This document shows, piece after piece, positions 6,942 through 15,992 of a stretch of 22,988 nt of DNA; the first letter of the stretch is position 1, and every line of letters starts with the position of its first letter. The DNA is from Lachnospiraceae bacterium (GTDB taxonomy: Bacteria > Bacillota > Clostridia > Lachnospirales > Lachnospiraceae): positions 1 through 22,988 of the forward strand of contig JAFOIS010000246.1 in NCBI GenBank assembly GCA_017420605.1, in the 5' to 3' direction. The notes under the pieces are model-generated. The model saw nothing but the letters and a program-made list of their open reading frames with translations, ran no database searches and was not told the DNA's origin. The position numbers and the translations under genes were made by a program.

Positions 6942-8597
6942 TTACAGATGGAAGCATCCGCCGCCGATGAACTCCCGCAGGATCGAATTGACCGGGACGC
7001 TCTCGCTCGGCATACCGATCACGTAGTCAAGGAATTTCAGAAGACGTTTTGCTTCGTCATATTCCGGATCGTCTTCCGCGATCTGGTACAGGATCGGCTG
7101 CGCATAGCTCTTCAGGATCGCGAGTTCGTAAGGAAGCGCCGAATTGAAGAACGCGTCCGCGGATTCCTGGTACGGATAGATATACTGCTCTTCGCCCCGC
7201 CGGACGCTGTCCCACATGGAAAGCGTATGCTTCGCGCTGTATCCCCGTGTGCGGTTATCGCGCACCATGCGGCGCAGAAGCCGCCCGTCGCTGGTCGGGA
7301 TCCGGTTGTGTTCATCGATGTTGAGCTGTACGAGCGCACTGATATAGATCCGGAACTTCGATTCCGCCGGAAGCGCATACGAAAGCCTGTCGTTCAGGCA
7401 GTGGATCCCCTCAATGACCAGGATGTCGCCTTCGTTGAGCTTCAGCGTGTCCCCTTTATATTCCCTTTTGCCTTCAATGAAATTGAAGGACGGCACGCGT
7501 ATCTCGCGGCCCGCAAGCAGATCGTTCATATCCTCGTTGAACTGCTTTACGTCGATCGCTTCCAGACATTCGTAGTTTTTGTTGCCGTCTTCATCGAGCG
7601 GCGTATCTTCGCGGTTAACGAAATAATTATCGACCCCTACGTAATGCGGATGCAGGCCGTAGGTGGCAAGCTGTACGGAAAGGCGCTGTGAGAACGTCGT
7701 CTTGCCGGAGGAGGAAGGTCCGGCGATCATGACGAATTTGACGTCCGTCCGCTCCGCGATCTGTCTCGCGATCTCGGCGATCCGGCTTTCATGGTATGCC
7801 TCGCAAAGAAGGACCGGATAACTCATTCCTCCCTCCGAGATGCGTTCGTTGAGTTCGCCGATATTCTGGATATGGATCTGCTGTGCCCACCGTTCCGCTT
7901 CGATCTGTGCCTGCAGGTGTTTGTCATAGGTCTCGAAAGGCGGAAGCGTCATGGGATCCCGGCGTTTCGGCAGCTGGAGTATCACGCCGTCTCCGTAACG
8001 GTGCAGTGAAAAGAGCTTCAGTACGCCGGTCTTCCAGACCATATATCCGTAGTTATAATCCTGAAAATCTTCGAGCGCGTAAATGTTTGTCCTTGATACG
8101 AGACGGAACCGGAAGAGGCGGTCTTTATCTTCCATGCCCGAATTCCGGAACATCTCCCGCGCCTCTTTCGTCCGGACGCTCTTCTTCATAAAACGGATAT
8201 TCGCGTTCACAAGTTCCCGCATCCGCGCGCCGATCGCGGAGACCAGTTCGTCCGTCAGGGCAAAGCTTCCTTCCAGTGTATAATAGAACCCGGCGCCCAT
8301 CGAAAAATGCAGTACCGTCCTGTGAAGGCGGTCCGCGCCGATCACATCTTTCGCCGCTTTCATGAAAAGCATGGAACAGCTTCTGCGGTAGGTCTCAAAG
8401 CCGGCCAGGGTGGCGGCATTCAGGAATTCGACCGTCTGCCCGTCGCGGACGGATTTAAAGAGCTCCGTGAGCGAGCCGTTTACGCGCGCGAGCATGACGT
8501 CTCCATCCTCGTCAGCGCGAAGCATGATCGCAAGATCGCCCAGCGATATCCCTTCCTGCACGTCGATCGGTTTTGCGTGATAATAGATCGTCGCCAT
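6942..8597 (-). CDS. TGS-domain nucleoside kinase, uridine-kinase-like
   Basis: The 551-residue product joins two parts. The N-terminal 60 or so residues form a TGS-like ubiquitin fold (ATIYYHAKPIDVQEG). A segment to about 225 resembles the editing-adjacent region of threonyl-tRNA synthetase. The C-terminal half is a uridine-kinase/phosphoribulokinase-type P-loop kinase: GPSSSGKTT at 293-301, VDNYFVNRE, PSFNFIEGKREY and IEGIHCLND. I infer phosphorylation of a nucleoside or small metabolite, perhaps tuned by the TGS domain; the substrate is unproven. ATG at 8597 is chosen because AAAGGAG sits seven bases upstream; an ATG seven codons earlier lacks such a site. It follows trmK after 28 bases. 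Confidence 0.85.
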   Translation of the reverse strand: MATIYYHAKPIDVQEGISLGDLAIMLRADEDGDVMLARVNGSLTELFKSVRDGQTVEFLNAATLAGFETYRRSCSMLFMKAAKDVIGADRLHRTVLHFSMGAGFYYTLEGSFALTDELVSAIGARMRELVNANIRFMKKSVRTKEAREMFRNSGMEDKDRLFRFRLVSRTNIYALEDFQDYNYGYMVWKTGVLKLFSLHRYGDGVILQLPKRRDPMTLPPFETYDKHLQAQIEAERWAQQIHIQNIGELNERISEGGMSYPVLLCEAYHESRIAEIARQIAERTDVKFVMIAGPSSSGKTTFSQRLSVQLATYGLHPHYVGVDNYFVNREDTPLDEDGNKNYECLEAIDVKQFNEDMNDLLAGREIRVPSFNFIEGKREYKGDTLKLNEGDILVIEGIHCLNDRLSYALPAESKFRIYISALVQLNIDEHNRIPTSDGRLLRRMVRDNRTRGYSAKHTLSMWDSVRRGEEQYIYPYQESADAFFNSALPYELAILKSYAQPILYQIAEDDPEYDEAKRLLKFLDYVIGMPSESVPVNSILREFIGGGCFHL

Positions 8598-8625
8598 ATA
8601 GTACTCCTTTCCCGGCATCCGGATC

Positions 8626-9348
8626 CTATTCCGTTTTTCCCGGCATCATCCGCAGTGCTTCTTTCATGAGTTCCTCTTCGATGTCAAGACCGATCAGCCT
8701 TGACGTATCCCGGACCCGCCGCACAAGAAGATTTTCCCGTATCGAGGCGTTTATCTTCCGCTGCCTTTCGATATGTCCGGCCAGCGCGCTGTTTCCCGTC
8801 CGTATAAGATACGGGCCGTAAAGCGCCTCGGCGTCGCGAAGAGACATCTTCCCGGGCACGGCATGTACGGCCTCATAATAATGTCCGGCCCTGTCATGCA
8901 TTGCGTCTTCCCGATCGATCGTAAACCCGTATTCCGCAAGGAAAGTGCGCACACGGTCCGCGTCGGACTGCGGCTGCAGGACAAGCTGTGAAAAATGCGG
9001 CAGATACGGCAAGGCCTCCATCAGGATGCGGCGCATCAGTATCCCGCCCATTCCGGCGATAAGAAGGATCCCTCCGTTCCGTTCGGCAAGTTTCTTTCTG
9101 AGATTCTCCGAACCGAGTCCGTCGCCCTGATGGACGGAGATCCTGTCCGAATAGCCTTCTTTTTCAATATTTGCTTTCGCGTGCCACAGAGGACCGGCGA
9201 AAATATCCGTCGCCATCGCCTCGTCCGCGATCCCGCGGTCCACGAGCGCAATGGACAAATACGCGTGGTCGCAGCCGACGTCCACGGCAAACGGCGCTCT
9301 GCCGCACAGCGACAGCACCATTTCCATTCGCTGCGGAAGCTGTTTCAT
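8626..9348 (-). CDS. trmK: tRNA (adenine-N1)-methyltransferase TrmK
   Basis: The 240-residue product is a class I SAM-dependent methyltransferase. Motif I VDVGCDHAYLSI lies at residues 22-33, followed by ATDIFAGPLWHA, QGDGL, the glycine-rich IAGMGG and VLQPQSD. This pattern and the helical C-terminal arm (from about 165) are typical of TrmK, which methylates A22 of tRNA. ATG at 9348 shares a base with the rpoD stop (TGATG), a coupling that argues against the in-frame TTG one codon upstream. It lies directly after rpoD, as is common in Firmicutes. Confidence 0.92.
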   Translation of the reverse strand: MKQLPQRMEMVLSLCGRAPFAVDVGCDHAYLSIALVDRGIADEAMATDIFAGPLWHAKANIEKEGYSDRISVHQGDGLGSENLRKKLAERNGGILLIAGMGGILMRRILMEALPYLPHFSQLVLQPQSDADRVRTFLAEYGFTIDREDAMHDRAGHYYEAVHAVPGKMSLRDAEALYGPYLIRTGNSALAGHIERQRKINASIRENLLVRRVRDTSRLIGLDIEEELMKEALRMMPGKTE

Positions 9349-10484
9349 CAATCCAGATAATCCTTCAGCTTTCTGCTGCGGCTCGGATGGCGAAGCTTGC
9401 GAAGCGCTTTTGCTTCGATCTGACGGATCCGCTCACGCGTCACATTGAATTCCTTGCCGACTTCTTCAAGCGTACGGGCTCTGCCGTCGTCGAGACCGAA
9501 ACGGAGACGAAGGACCTTCTGCTCCCGGTCTGTCAGCGTGTCGAGCACCTCGACGAGCTGCTCCTTAAGAAGGGTAAAGGCTGCAGCTTCCGCCGGTACC
9601 GGTACGTTGTCGTCCTGGATGAAGTCCCCGAGATGACTGTCCTCTTCCTCGCCGATCGGCGTCTCGAGCGATACCGGTTCCTGGGAGATCTTCTGGATCT
9701 CGCGGACACGGTCGACCGAGATCCCCATTTCCTTGGCGATCTCTTCCGGAGTGGGTTCGCGTCCGAGTTCCTGCAGAAGCTGCCTCGAGATACGGATCAG
9801 TTTATTGATCGTCTCGACCATATGCACGGGGATACGGATCGTACGGGCCTGGTCTGCGATCGCGCGGGTGATCGCCTGCCGGATCCACCAGGTCGCATAG
9901 GTGGAAAACTTGTATCCCTTCCGCCAGTCGTACTTTTCGACAGCCTTGATGAGGCCGAGATTTCCTTCCTGGATCAGATCAAGGAACAGCATGCCGCGTC
10001 CCACATAGCGTTTCGCGATCGATACGACAAGGCGAAGGTTCGCTTCCGCCAGACGCTTCTGCGCGTCCTTGTCTCCGTTTTCCATCTTCTTTGCCAGTTC
10101 GATCTCTTCGTCCGCATTGAGAAGAGGCACTTTGCCGATCTCTTTCAGATACATACGGACCGGGTCTTCGAGCGGTACGCCTTCCGGCACCGAAAGGTCG
10201 ATCTCCGAGAGGTTCACTTCTTCGGGGTCCTCGATATCGATATCTACGATATCGTCCTCTCCGAGCAGGATCATGTCGTCGTCGAGGCCGGTTTCATTCA
10301 TCCGGAGAACGTCGATGCCGTTCGCTTCGAGAAAGTCAAGCGTCTTTTCCAGTTCTTCGGAAGATGCATGCACTTCATGCAGTGTATCCGAGATCTCCTT
10401 GTAATCGAGCACGTTCTTTTTCCGCTGCGCGGCAAGAAGGAGTTCGGTCAGTTTTTCGGCAAATAAGATCTTTTCCTGTTCCAT
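9348..10484 (-). CDS. rpoD: Housekeeping sigma factor RpoD/SigA
   Basis: The 378-residue product is a complete primary sigma factor of the short Firmicute type. Region 1.1-like sequence fills the first 60 residues, and an acidic linker follows (about 68-97). Region 1.2 starts at [12 protein letters not shown] (106-117) and region 2 at [16 protein letters not shown]. The -10-recognition stretch [14 protein letters not shown] is at 192-205. Region 3 and then region 4 follow, with the helix-turn-helix [18 protein letters not shown] at 340-357. AAAGGAG lies ten bases before the ATG. It sits 15 bases after dnaG and overlaps trmK by one base. Confidence 0.98.
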   Translation of the reverse strand: MEQEKILFAEKLTELLLAAQRKKNVLDYKEISDTLHEVHASSEELEKTLDFLEANGIDVLRMNETGLDDDMILLGEDDIVDIDIEDPEEVNLSEIDLSVPEGVPLEDPVRMYLKEIGKVPLLNADEEIELAKKMENGDKDAQKRLAEANLRLVVSIAKRYVGRGMLFLDLIQEGNLGLIKAVEKYDWRKGYKFSTYATWWIRQAITRAIADQARTIRIPVHMVETINKLIRISRQLLQELGREPTPEEIAKEMGISVDRVREIQKISQEPVSLETPIGEEEDSHLGDFIQDDNVPVPAEAAAFTLLKEQLVEVLDTLTDREQKVLRLRFGLDDGRARTLEEVGKEFNVTRERIRQIEAKALRKLRHPSRSRKLKDYLD

Positions 10485-10499
10485 GTAATCTGTACTCCT

Positions 10500-12281
10500 T
10501 TAATGAATCTTGACCGGATGAAGCACAACGCCTCCGCGCTGCATTTCATCAAGTTCTTTTCTTTCTTTAAGCAGTTCTCCGAACACGACGGGGTCTCCGT
10601 TCCAGCCGTCCGTACGGCGCCGGTTGCGGATCCGCAGCATACGGATCACCGTCTCCGTGAAGGCTTCGTCCCTTCCCTGTTCCTTAGGCGCGTCATTTTC
10701 GAAGAAGATCGCGGCCGCTTTTTTCTCGTCCTCTTCGCTGTCAAACAGCGCAGTGACCGCGGGCGGATCGATCTTTCCGTTTTCGATCTGCCGGATGATC
10801 TCCTCCGCAGCGCGCCTCATGACAGGATCGGTAAAATCATCCGCGCGGATCCTGTCTTTCACAGCCATATAGTAACCAGGATCTTCCGTGAAGAAATTCA
10901 GAAGCCTCTTTTCGGTCAGTACACCCGGGTCCTCCTTCGTCCTGACACGGACTGCCGGCGCCTTTTCTTCTTCCTTTTCTTCCGCCGGGAGATCCACGGC
11001 GGCCAGTTTTGCGACAAGCCGGCGCATGGATTCTTTCGGGATCCGGAACTGACGGCAGACGGCATCCAGATAATTGCCGCGTTCGATCTCGTCCGGGAAC
11101 GTCAGAAGACGCCTGGCAAGCGCATGTTCGAATTTCGTCTTTGCAGCCGGGTCGTTTATGTCGTACCGCTTTTCCATCTGCCTGCAGGAAAACAGGAAGC
11201 CGTTTTCCGCCGCGCTGATCCGTTCCCGCAATGCTTCTGTTCCATATTTCTGTACGAATTCGTCCGGGTCCTTACAGGGCGACAGCGAAGCAACTTTCGC
11301 GGACAGGCCCGCGTCCCTGAGGATCGGGATCGCGCGCAGCGCCGCATTGACGCCGGCCCCGTCGCTGTCATACATCAGAACGACTTCCCCGGTAAACCGG
11401 GCGATCAGCCTTGCCTGTTCCGGCGTAAGCGCCGTCCCGAGCGACGCGACGGCATTTGCGAATCCGGCCTGATGCATGGATATGACGTCCATATATCCCT
11501 CGCACAGAAGGATCCGTTCTTTCGCGGCGGACCGGGCGATATGCAGGCCGTATAGATTCAGGCGTTTATTGAAGATCGCGGAATCCGGAGAGTTCAGGTA
11601 TTTCGGTTTCGCGTCTCCCATGACCCGGCCGCCGAAACCGATCACGCGACCGCGCGCATCAAAGATCGGGAACATGACCCTGTTCCAGAAGAGCCCGGAA
11701 AAACCGTATTTTTCGTTGTACTTGAAAAGACCGGAGTCGGTCAGAAGTCTGTCGGAGAATTCTTTTGTCTTCAGATACTTATACAGCCCGGTGCTCGTTT
11801 TTCCGGCATAACCGAGTCCGAATTTACGGATCGTCTCATCGGTAAGCCCCCGCTTCTTAAGATAGGCTTTACCGGTTTTGCCTTCTCCGGAACCAAGCGC
11901 GTAATAATAATATTTTGCGGCTTCTTTGTAGAGGAGGAGAATATTCTGCTTTTCCTCCTCTTCTTTCCTTTTCGCGGCCGAAAGCGTCTCTTCCGGCACG
12001 GCAATGCCCGCGCGGTCCGCAAGCATCCGGACCGCCTCGGTGAATGTGGCGTTCTGATAGTTCTGGACAAAACGGAAGACGTCGCCGGACGCGTGACAGC
12101 CGAAACAGTAATAGAGCTGTTTATCCGCATCGACGGAAAAAGACGGCGTTTTCTCCGTATGGAACGGGCACAGGCCTGTATATCTCGAACCTGTTTTTTT
12201 CAGTTTTACATATTCGCCGATGATATCGACGATATTATTCCGTGAGCGGACTTCTTCTATAACGTCCTGCGAATAGCGCAA
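10500..12281 (-). CDS. dnaG: DNA primase DnaG, TTG start
   Basis: The 593-residue product has normal length for DnaG. The zinc-binding domain has C38, H41, C59 and C62 (CPFH then CFGC). The RNA-polymerase core with its Toprim motifs ILLCEGYMDVIS and MYDSDGAG follows. A more divergent C-terminal region, expected to bind the DnaB helicase, comes last. It makes RNA primers at the replication fork. The start is TTG at 12281: no ATG lies near, the N-terminus matches the family, and GGAG (the end of dgt) is six to seven bases upstream. The weak start codon may hold primase levels low. dgt ends three bases before it. Confidence 0.96.
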   Translation of the reverse strand: MRYSQDVIEEVRSRNNIVDIIGEYVKLKKTGSRYTGLCPFHTEKTPSFSVDADKQLYYCFGCHASGDVFRFVQNYQNATFTEAVRMLADRAGIAVPEETLSAAKRKEEEEKQNILLLYKEAAKYYYYALGSGEGKTGKAYLKKRGLTDETIRKFGLGYAGKTSTGLYKYLKTKEFSDRLLTDSGLFKYNEKYGFSGLFWNRVMFPIFDARGRVIGFGGRVMGDAKPKYLNSPDSAIFNKRLNLYGLHIARSAAKERILLCEGYMDVISMHQAGFANAVASLGTALTPEQARLIARFTGEVVLMYDSDGAGVNAALRAIPILRDAGLSAKVASLSPCKDPDEFVQKYGTEALRERISAAENGFLFSCRQMEKRYDINDPAAKTKFEHALARRLLTFPDEIERGNYLDAVCRQFRIPKESMRRLVAKLAAVDLPAEEKEEEKAPAVRVRTKEDPGVLTEKRLLNFFTEDPGYYMAVKDRIRADDFTDPVMRRAAEEIIRQIENGKIDPPAVTALFDSEEDEKKAAAIFFENDAPKEQGRDEAFTETVIRMLRIRNRRRTDGWNGDPVVFGELLKERKELDEMQRGGVVLHPVKIH

Positions 12282-12284
12282 TGC

Positions 12285-13292
12285 TTACTCCATTTCCCAG
12301 CTCTTGGGAATAAAATACAACGTAAACCGTTTGACCGCGTAGGAATCCGTCATGCCGGATATATAATCGCATACGACCCTTGCGGCGTCTTCTCCCCGGT
12401 CGAGCATTTCGCGGTATTCAAGCCCCATGTCTTCGGGATGGGAAAGATAATGGCCGTAGAGCTGCGTGAGCATTTCCATAGCCCTTCCCTCTTCCTTCTT
12501 GGCCTCCGGATTCGTATACAGTTTTTCAAACATCAGGTTCCGAAGTTCCCGCATGCCGCCGCCGACCGCATCGGACATAATGACAGAGTCTTTTCCGCGC
12601 GAACTTTCGATGATATCGTGGACCATGGTGTCGAGTCTTTCTTTCGTGGAAGATCCGAGCAGTGTCCGCAGTCTTTCCGGAATCATGTCCTCCGTCAGGA
12701 TCTTTGCGCGGATCCCGTCGTCCATATCGTGATGGATATACGCGATCTTATCGGAAAGACGCACGACCTGTCCTTCGAGCGTTCCCGGATGCCCGGCGGT
12801 CTGATGATTAAGGATCCCGTCGAGCACTTCTGCCGTAAGGTTCAGGCCTTCGCCGTTTTTTTCCAGCACAGAGACGACGCGGACGCTCTGTTCGTTATGA
12901 CGGAAGCCGTACGGACAGACGGCGTTCAGCGCGCGTTCGCCGGCGTGGCCGAAAGGCGTGTGCCCGAGATCGTGCCCGAGCGCGATCGCTTCCGTAAGAT
13001 CCTCGTTGAGCATGAGCGCTTTGGAGATCGTTCTCGCGATCTGCGATACTTCCAGTGTGTGCAGAAGGCGGGTCCGGTAATGATCCCCCTGCGGCGAAAG
13101 AAAGACCTGCGTCTTATCCTTCAGCCGGCGGAAGGATTTGCTGTGCAGAATACGGTCCCTGTCGCGCTGAAAGCAGGTACGTATGTCACACTCTTCCTCG
13201 TATACGGTACGCCCCTCTGATGCCGCTGCAAGCGCGGCATAGGGACTCAGGATCTCCCTTTCTCTGTTTTCGATCTCTTCTCTGATCAGCAT
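12285..13292 (-). CDS. dgt: dGTP triphosphohydrolase-like HD-domain protein
   Basis: The 335-residue product has the Dgt signature: RDRDRILHSKSFRRL (43-57), RTRLLHTLEVSQIAR, and GHDLGHTPFGHAG. The HD metal ligands are visible as H78, H107-D108 and D181. The family hydrolyses dNTPs to nucleosides and triphosphate. This shorter Firmicute branch (about 335 residues, against 505 in E. coli) may act on several dNTPs, so the dGTP specificity is by analogy. ATG at 13292 follows an AGGA-containing site. It is the first gene of the dgt-dnaG-rpoD-trmK-kinase string; I see no confident promoter in the 100 bases upstream. Confidence 0.93.
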   Translation of the reverse strand: MLIREEIENREREILSPYAALAAASEGRTVYEEECDIRTCFQRDRDRILHSKSFRRLKDKTQVFLSPQGDHYRTRLLHTLEVSQIARTISKALMLNEDLTEAIALGHDLGHTPFGHAGERALNAVCPYGFRHNEQSVRVVSVLEKNGEGLNLTAEVLDGILNHQTAGHPGTLEGQVVRLSDKIAYIHHDMDDGIRAKILTEDMIPERLRTLLGSSTKERLDTMVHDIIESSRGKDSVIMSDAVGGGMRELRNLMFEKLYTNPEAKKEEGRAMEMLTQLYGHYLSHPEDMGLEYREMLDRGEDAARVVCDYISGMTDSYAVKRFTLYFIPKSWEME

Positions 13293-13352
13293 GTCCTGTC
13301 CTAAAGCCGGTATATTCCGTGTCCGTAAAAATCAGACAATTGTTTATTCTTC

Positions 13353-13376
13353 AAAAAAAAGGATTTTCCTTTTTTT
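13353..13376. repeat. A/T-rich inverted repeat next to the 13390 terminator
   Basis: A-run plus GGA, a three-base loop, then TCC plus T-run form a stem of about ten pairs. It lies between dgt and the GC-rich terminator and could act as a back-up terminator for minus-strand transcripts. Confidence 0.5.
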
Positions 13377-13381
13377 CTTCC

Positions 13382-13414
13382 AAAAAAAAGCCGCCCGCCG
13401 GGCGGCATTTTTTT
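13382..13414. terminator. Bidirectional terminator ending the accessory operon
   Basis: Eight A, GCCGCCC, loop GCC, GGGCGGC, then A and eight T. It lies 18 bases after the stop codon of the second propeller gene. Its U-runs on both sides allow termination in either direction. It marks the border between the core dgt operon and the accessory transporter operon. Confidence 0.92.
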
Positions 13415-13431
13415 CCGGGGAAAAGTTCTTA

Positions 13432-14868
13432 TCACTTCGAACCCGGTGCATTCTCTTCTTCGGGAAGCCCCTCCGGATCCGCGAACCCCTTCATACTCTG
13501 GACAATGGACGGTCTTGCGGTACCGGTAATGCAATGCAGGACAGCCGTATTGAGTTCCACGGCGAGGCGGATCCTTTTCCCCAGAAGTTCTCCGATCGAG
13601 TGTTCTTTCCACACGGGTTTTGCCGCGACAGCGTCTTCGAAGGAAAACGGGACACAGTCATCGAAGGAAAAGCCGTCGATAAATTTACCGAACCGGTCCA
13701 TGATGCCGAAGCGTACGCTTCCGAGGGAAGCATTCACGTTGAATGAAAGATCCGTATCCAGAAGTTCCAGTGCCTTTGTGATCACCAGACCGCCCGGCGT
13801 CACGCTTTCTATCCCGCAGAATCCGTCTTTTCGGATACGGTAGAAAAGTGTCCTGGTGTGCAGATTGTGCTCTTTCCGCCCTGTCAGATGCTCTCCGCTC
13901 TTCATGTCGGCGCCATGCACGCAGACGGAACCATTGCAGGCGATAAAATAGTATTTTCCATCCGCGCTCTCGCACATATCGTTCGGGCACAGCCCCGTGC
14001 AGCCCGGTTCCGGGAAATCCGGCCGTTCCATGAGCGGCTTTCCGGAGGTATACAGAAACTCTTTCCCGTCATAGCTGTAGACCAGTTCGGGCTCGATGTA
14101 TCCATATCTTCTTCTGAAGTCGTCGCCGTAGAGACAGGTGCTGAAGCGCCACAGAAGGCCGTAAAACACGCCGCCGAACCACTTTGCGGACATACTGTAA
14201 TGCTGCATCCCGGTATGTTCGTCGTTGTAAACGGCGCCCGGATGCAGGATGATGCGCGGAGGGCCCCAATGCTTAAGGTCCTTCGAAGATCGCACCGCGA
14301 TCCGCCGGTCAGCATAAGCTGAACGGTGGAACAGGACATATTCGTCGGTGAGCGGATTGAACATCAGTTTATTGAGCGCGTCGCTCGTCTGGGCGTTCGC
14401 GACCAGCTCCCGGTGTTCCGTCCAGTGGATGCCGTCCGGGGAAAAGGCCAGAATGACCGGATCGAAGCCGTGTCTTTCCCGGTTCTCGTACATGTGCGTC
14501 ATCCCGCAGAATTTGTATCTTCGCTCCGGGTCGGGATCCTGAAGGTCAAGCATGACGGATGCGCCGTGCAGACCGGACGTGCCGTCGAAGATCACGACAT
14601 CTCCTTCGTCGCATAATGCCTGCGTAAAGTGGACCATATCCTCGCTTTCGAGCAACATAAGATTCCGCGGTCCGTCCTCATGCTCGTTGCGCAGGGCTTC
14701 ATAGTAATAACGGTATTTGCCCCGTATGCTGTCGTAGAAAAGCGAACTGTAATCCCCTTCTGTGCACTCTGAAAAGAGTTTCGGCACATACCACCTGCGC
14801 ACGGTCCCGCGCCGGAAATCGATCCAGTAATCGTCGAAAAGAGGGAGTTTCATTACATTTTCAACCAT
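13432..14868 (-). CDS. Cytoplasmic beta-propeller, glycosidase-like protein (second paralogue)
   Basis: The 478-residue product has no signal peptide or membrane segment. It starts like its paralogue, with MKLPLFDDYWIDFR after a five-residue lead. Repeated blade-like motifs suggest a five-bladed propeller of the GH32/GH43/GH130 type: AFSPDGIHWTEH, HRSAYADRRIAVRSSKDLKHW (start 181) and EPELVYSYDG (259-268). A C-terminal beta-sandwich-like domain runs from about 344 to 450 (IRKDGFCGIES, GSVRFGIMDR, LAVELN). Acidic candidates are D12, D13, D17 and E259/E261. I infer a carbohydrate-active or related enzyme, but no family or substrate can be fixed by eye. It is the last gene of the operon, 71 bases after the UroD-like gene. 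Confidence 0.75.
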   Translation of the reverse strand: MVENVMKLPLFDDYWIDFRRGTVRRWYVPKLFSECTEGDYSSLFYDSIRGKYRYYYEALRNEHEDGPRNLMLLESEDMVHFTQALCDEGDVVIFDGTSGLHGASVMLDLQDPDPERRYKFCGMTHMYENRERHGFDPVILAFSPDGIHWTEHRELVANAQTSDALNKLMFNPLTDEYVLFHRSAYADRRIAVRSSKDLKHWGPPRIILHPGAVYNDEHTGMQHYSMSAKWFGGVFYGLLWRFSTCLYGDDFRRRYGYIEPELVYSYDGKEFLYTSGKPLMERPDFPEPGCTGLCPNDMCESADGKYYFIACNGSVCVHGADMKSGEHLTGRKEHNLHTRTLFYRIRKDGFCGIESVTPGGLVITKALELLDTDLSFNVNASLGSVRFGIMDRFGKFIDGFSFDDCVPFSFEDAVAAKPVWKEHSIGELLGKRIRLAVELNTAVLHCITGTARPSIVQSMKGFADPEGLPEEENAPGSK

Positions 14869-14939
14869 AGGAGGCCTCCGTCACTTCCCGGTTATACAGG
14901 GAAGGAATTCTATAAAGATCCGCCGGTATTATTCCCGTA
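14869..14939. other. Intergenic segment with two inverted repeats
   Basis: GGAGGCCTCC (14870-14879) is a perfect palindrome that includes the GGAGG ribosome binding site of the second propeller gene. Next to it, CTTCCC (14884-14889) and GGGAAG (14899-14904) can pair around a nine-base loop. Neither is followed by a T-run, so they are not terminators. A role in translation control or protein binding is only a possibility. Confidence 0.4.
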
Positions 14940-15992
14940 TTACGCTCCGCCGAAATCACGCATCGCCTGCACGAAAGCCTCTATGTTTTCCCAGGGGACC
15001 TCCGGCTCCAGAAGATGTGTCGGCGCGACGCAAAGCCCGCCTCCGGCGCCGACTGTCTCGATCATGCGCCTTATCGTCTCGCGCACATCCTGCGGCGTGC
15101 CGAAAGGCATAACTGTCTGCGTACCGATGGTCCCCCAGAAGGAGAGGCGGTCTCCATACATTTTCTTGAGCAGTACCGGATCCACGCACTCCGGCTGTAC
15201 CGGATTGAGGATATCGACCCCGATCTCGATGAGTTCCGGAATAATGTCATAGATCACACCGTCGGAATGATAAAGGACGAGTATATCGGGATTGACACTG
15301 CGGGCAGCCGCGATCGTCGCGGCCGTTGCCGGCTTCACCCATCTGCGCCAGGTCTCGATGCTCATCATGAGCGCCCGCTGGGTGCCGACGTCGTCCCCGA
15401 AAAGAATCAGATCCACTCCTGCTTTCGCGGCCTGCTCCGCGATGAGACACTGGGCCTGCGTCATCTTGCCCATACAGGCCGCGGCCATCTCTTCGTCACA
15501 GAGGAAATCCGAGAGCATGTTTTCGAGACCGCGAAGATACCATGCCGGTTCGAAGACCATCAGTCCGAAATACGCCGCCATGCGGCCTTCGGCATGGGCG
15601 GCGTCGACCTGCTTTTTAAAAGTCTCCCACCTCGCAGGCTCGGTGACGTCCGGGAACGGGTAATCCCACACCTGCTGCGGGTCGTCAAAATCGGCCATGG
15701 GCGAGATAAAGCGGGCAAAATGCGCGACGCTTCCCTGCTTGTAGCCGACGCCCCATTCGTCGATCGAGGTCAGTTCCTCGGGATGGCGGTGAAAACGTCT
15801 GTGATCGATGGGGTGCTCAGAGGGCGGAAGTTCCAGATATACGACGGGCATGTCGAAGGTATGGACGATGTCGTCCGTACCGTATCGGCGTATCATCTCC
15901 TGCCGCAGCGAATCACAGAGTGAAAACTGGAAAGGAACCCTCTCGTGTGGCTGCCGCCGCATGGCGGCGATAAGATTAGTCCTGTGATCCAT
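14940..15992 (-). CDS. UroD/MtaA-family protein (methyltransferase-like)
   Basis: The 350-residue product fits the uroporphyrinogen-decarboxylase fold superfamily, in the branch with methylcobalamin methyltransferases such as MtaA. Visible marks are RRQPHERVPF near the start, DDVGTQ (200-205), LYHSDG (240-245), GVDILNPVQPEC (258-269) and CVAPTHLL near the C-terminus. It lacks the N-terminal arginine-rich substrate motif of HemE, so haem synthesis is unlikely. The zinc HxC motif of MtaA reads H242-S-D244 here, with C269 as a possible further ligand. No corrinoid protein gene is nearby. ATG 15992 shares a base with the upstream stop (TGATG), so it is coupled to the first propeller gene. The reaction is unknown. 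Confidence 0.8.
   Translation of the reverse strand: MDHRTNLIAAMRRQPHERVPFQFSLCDSLRQEMIRRYGTDDIVHTFDMPVVYLELPPSEHPIDHRRFHRHPEELTSIDEWGVGYKQGSVAHFARFISPMADFDDPQQVWDYPFPDVTEPARWETFKKQVDAAHAEGRMAAYFGLMVFEPAWYLRGLENMLSDFLCDEEMAAACMGKMTQAQCLIAEQAAKAGVDLILFGDDVGTQRALMMSIETWRRWVKPATAATIAAARSVNPDILVLYHSDGVIYDIIPELIEIGVDILNPVQPECVDPVLLKKMYGDRLSFWGTIGTQTVMPFGTPQDVRETIRRMIETVGAGGGLCVAPTHLLEPEVPWENIEAFVQAMRDFGGA

Noticed and set aside
6596..7691. Plus-strand frames over rnpB and the kinase-like gene
   Set aside because: They cross a structural RNA and run antisense to a gene with a clear P-loop kinase domain.
9171..10466. A 431-codon plus-strand open frame opposite rpoD
   Set aside because: It is antisense to a well-supported sigma factor gene, has low-complexity basic and aromatic composition, no ribosome binding site and no recognisable domain.
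14940..15992. Uroporphyrinogen decarboxylase HemE for haem synthesis
   Set aside because: The N-terminal HemE substrate motif is missing, there are no other haem genes nearby, and the sequence fits the MtaA-like branch.
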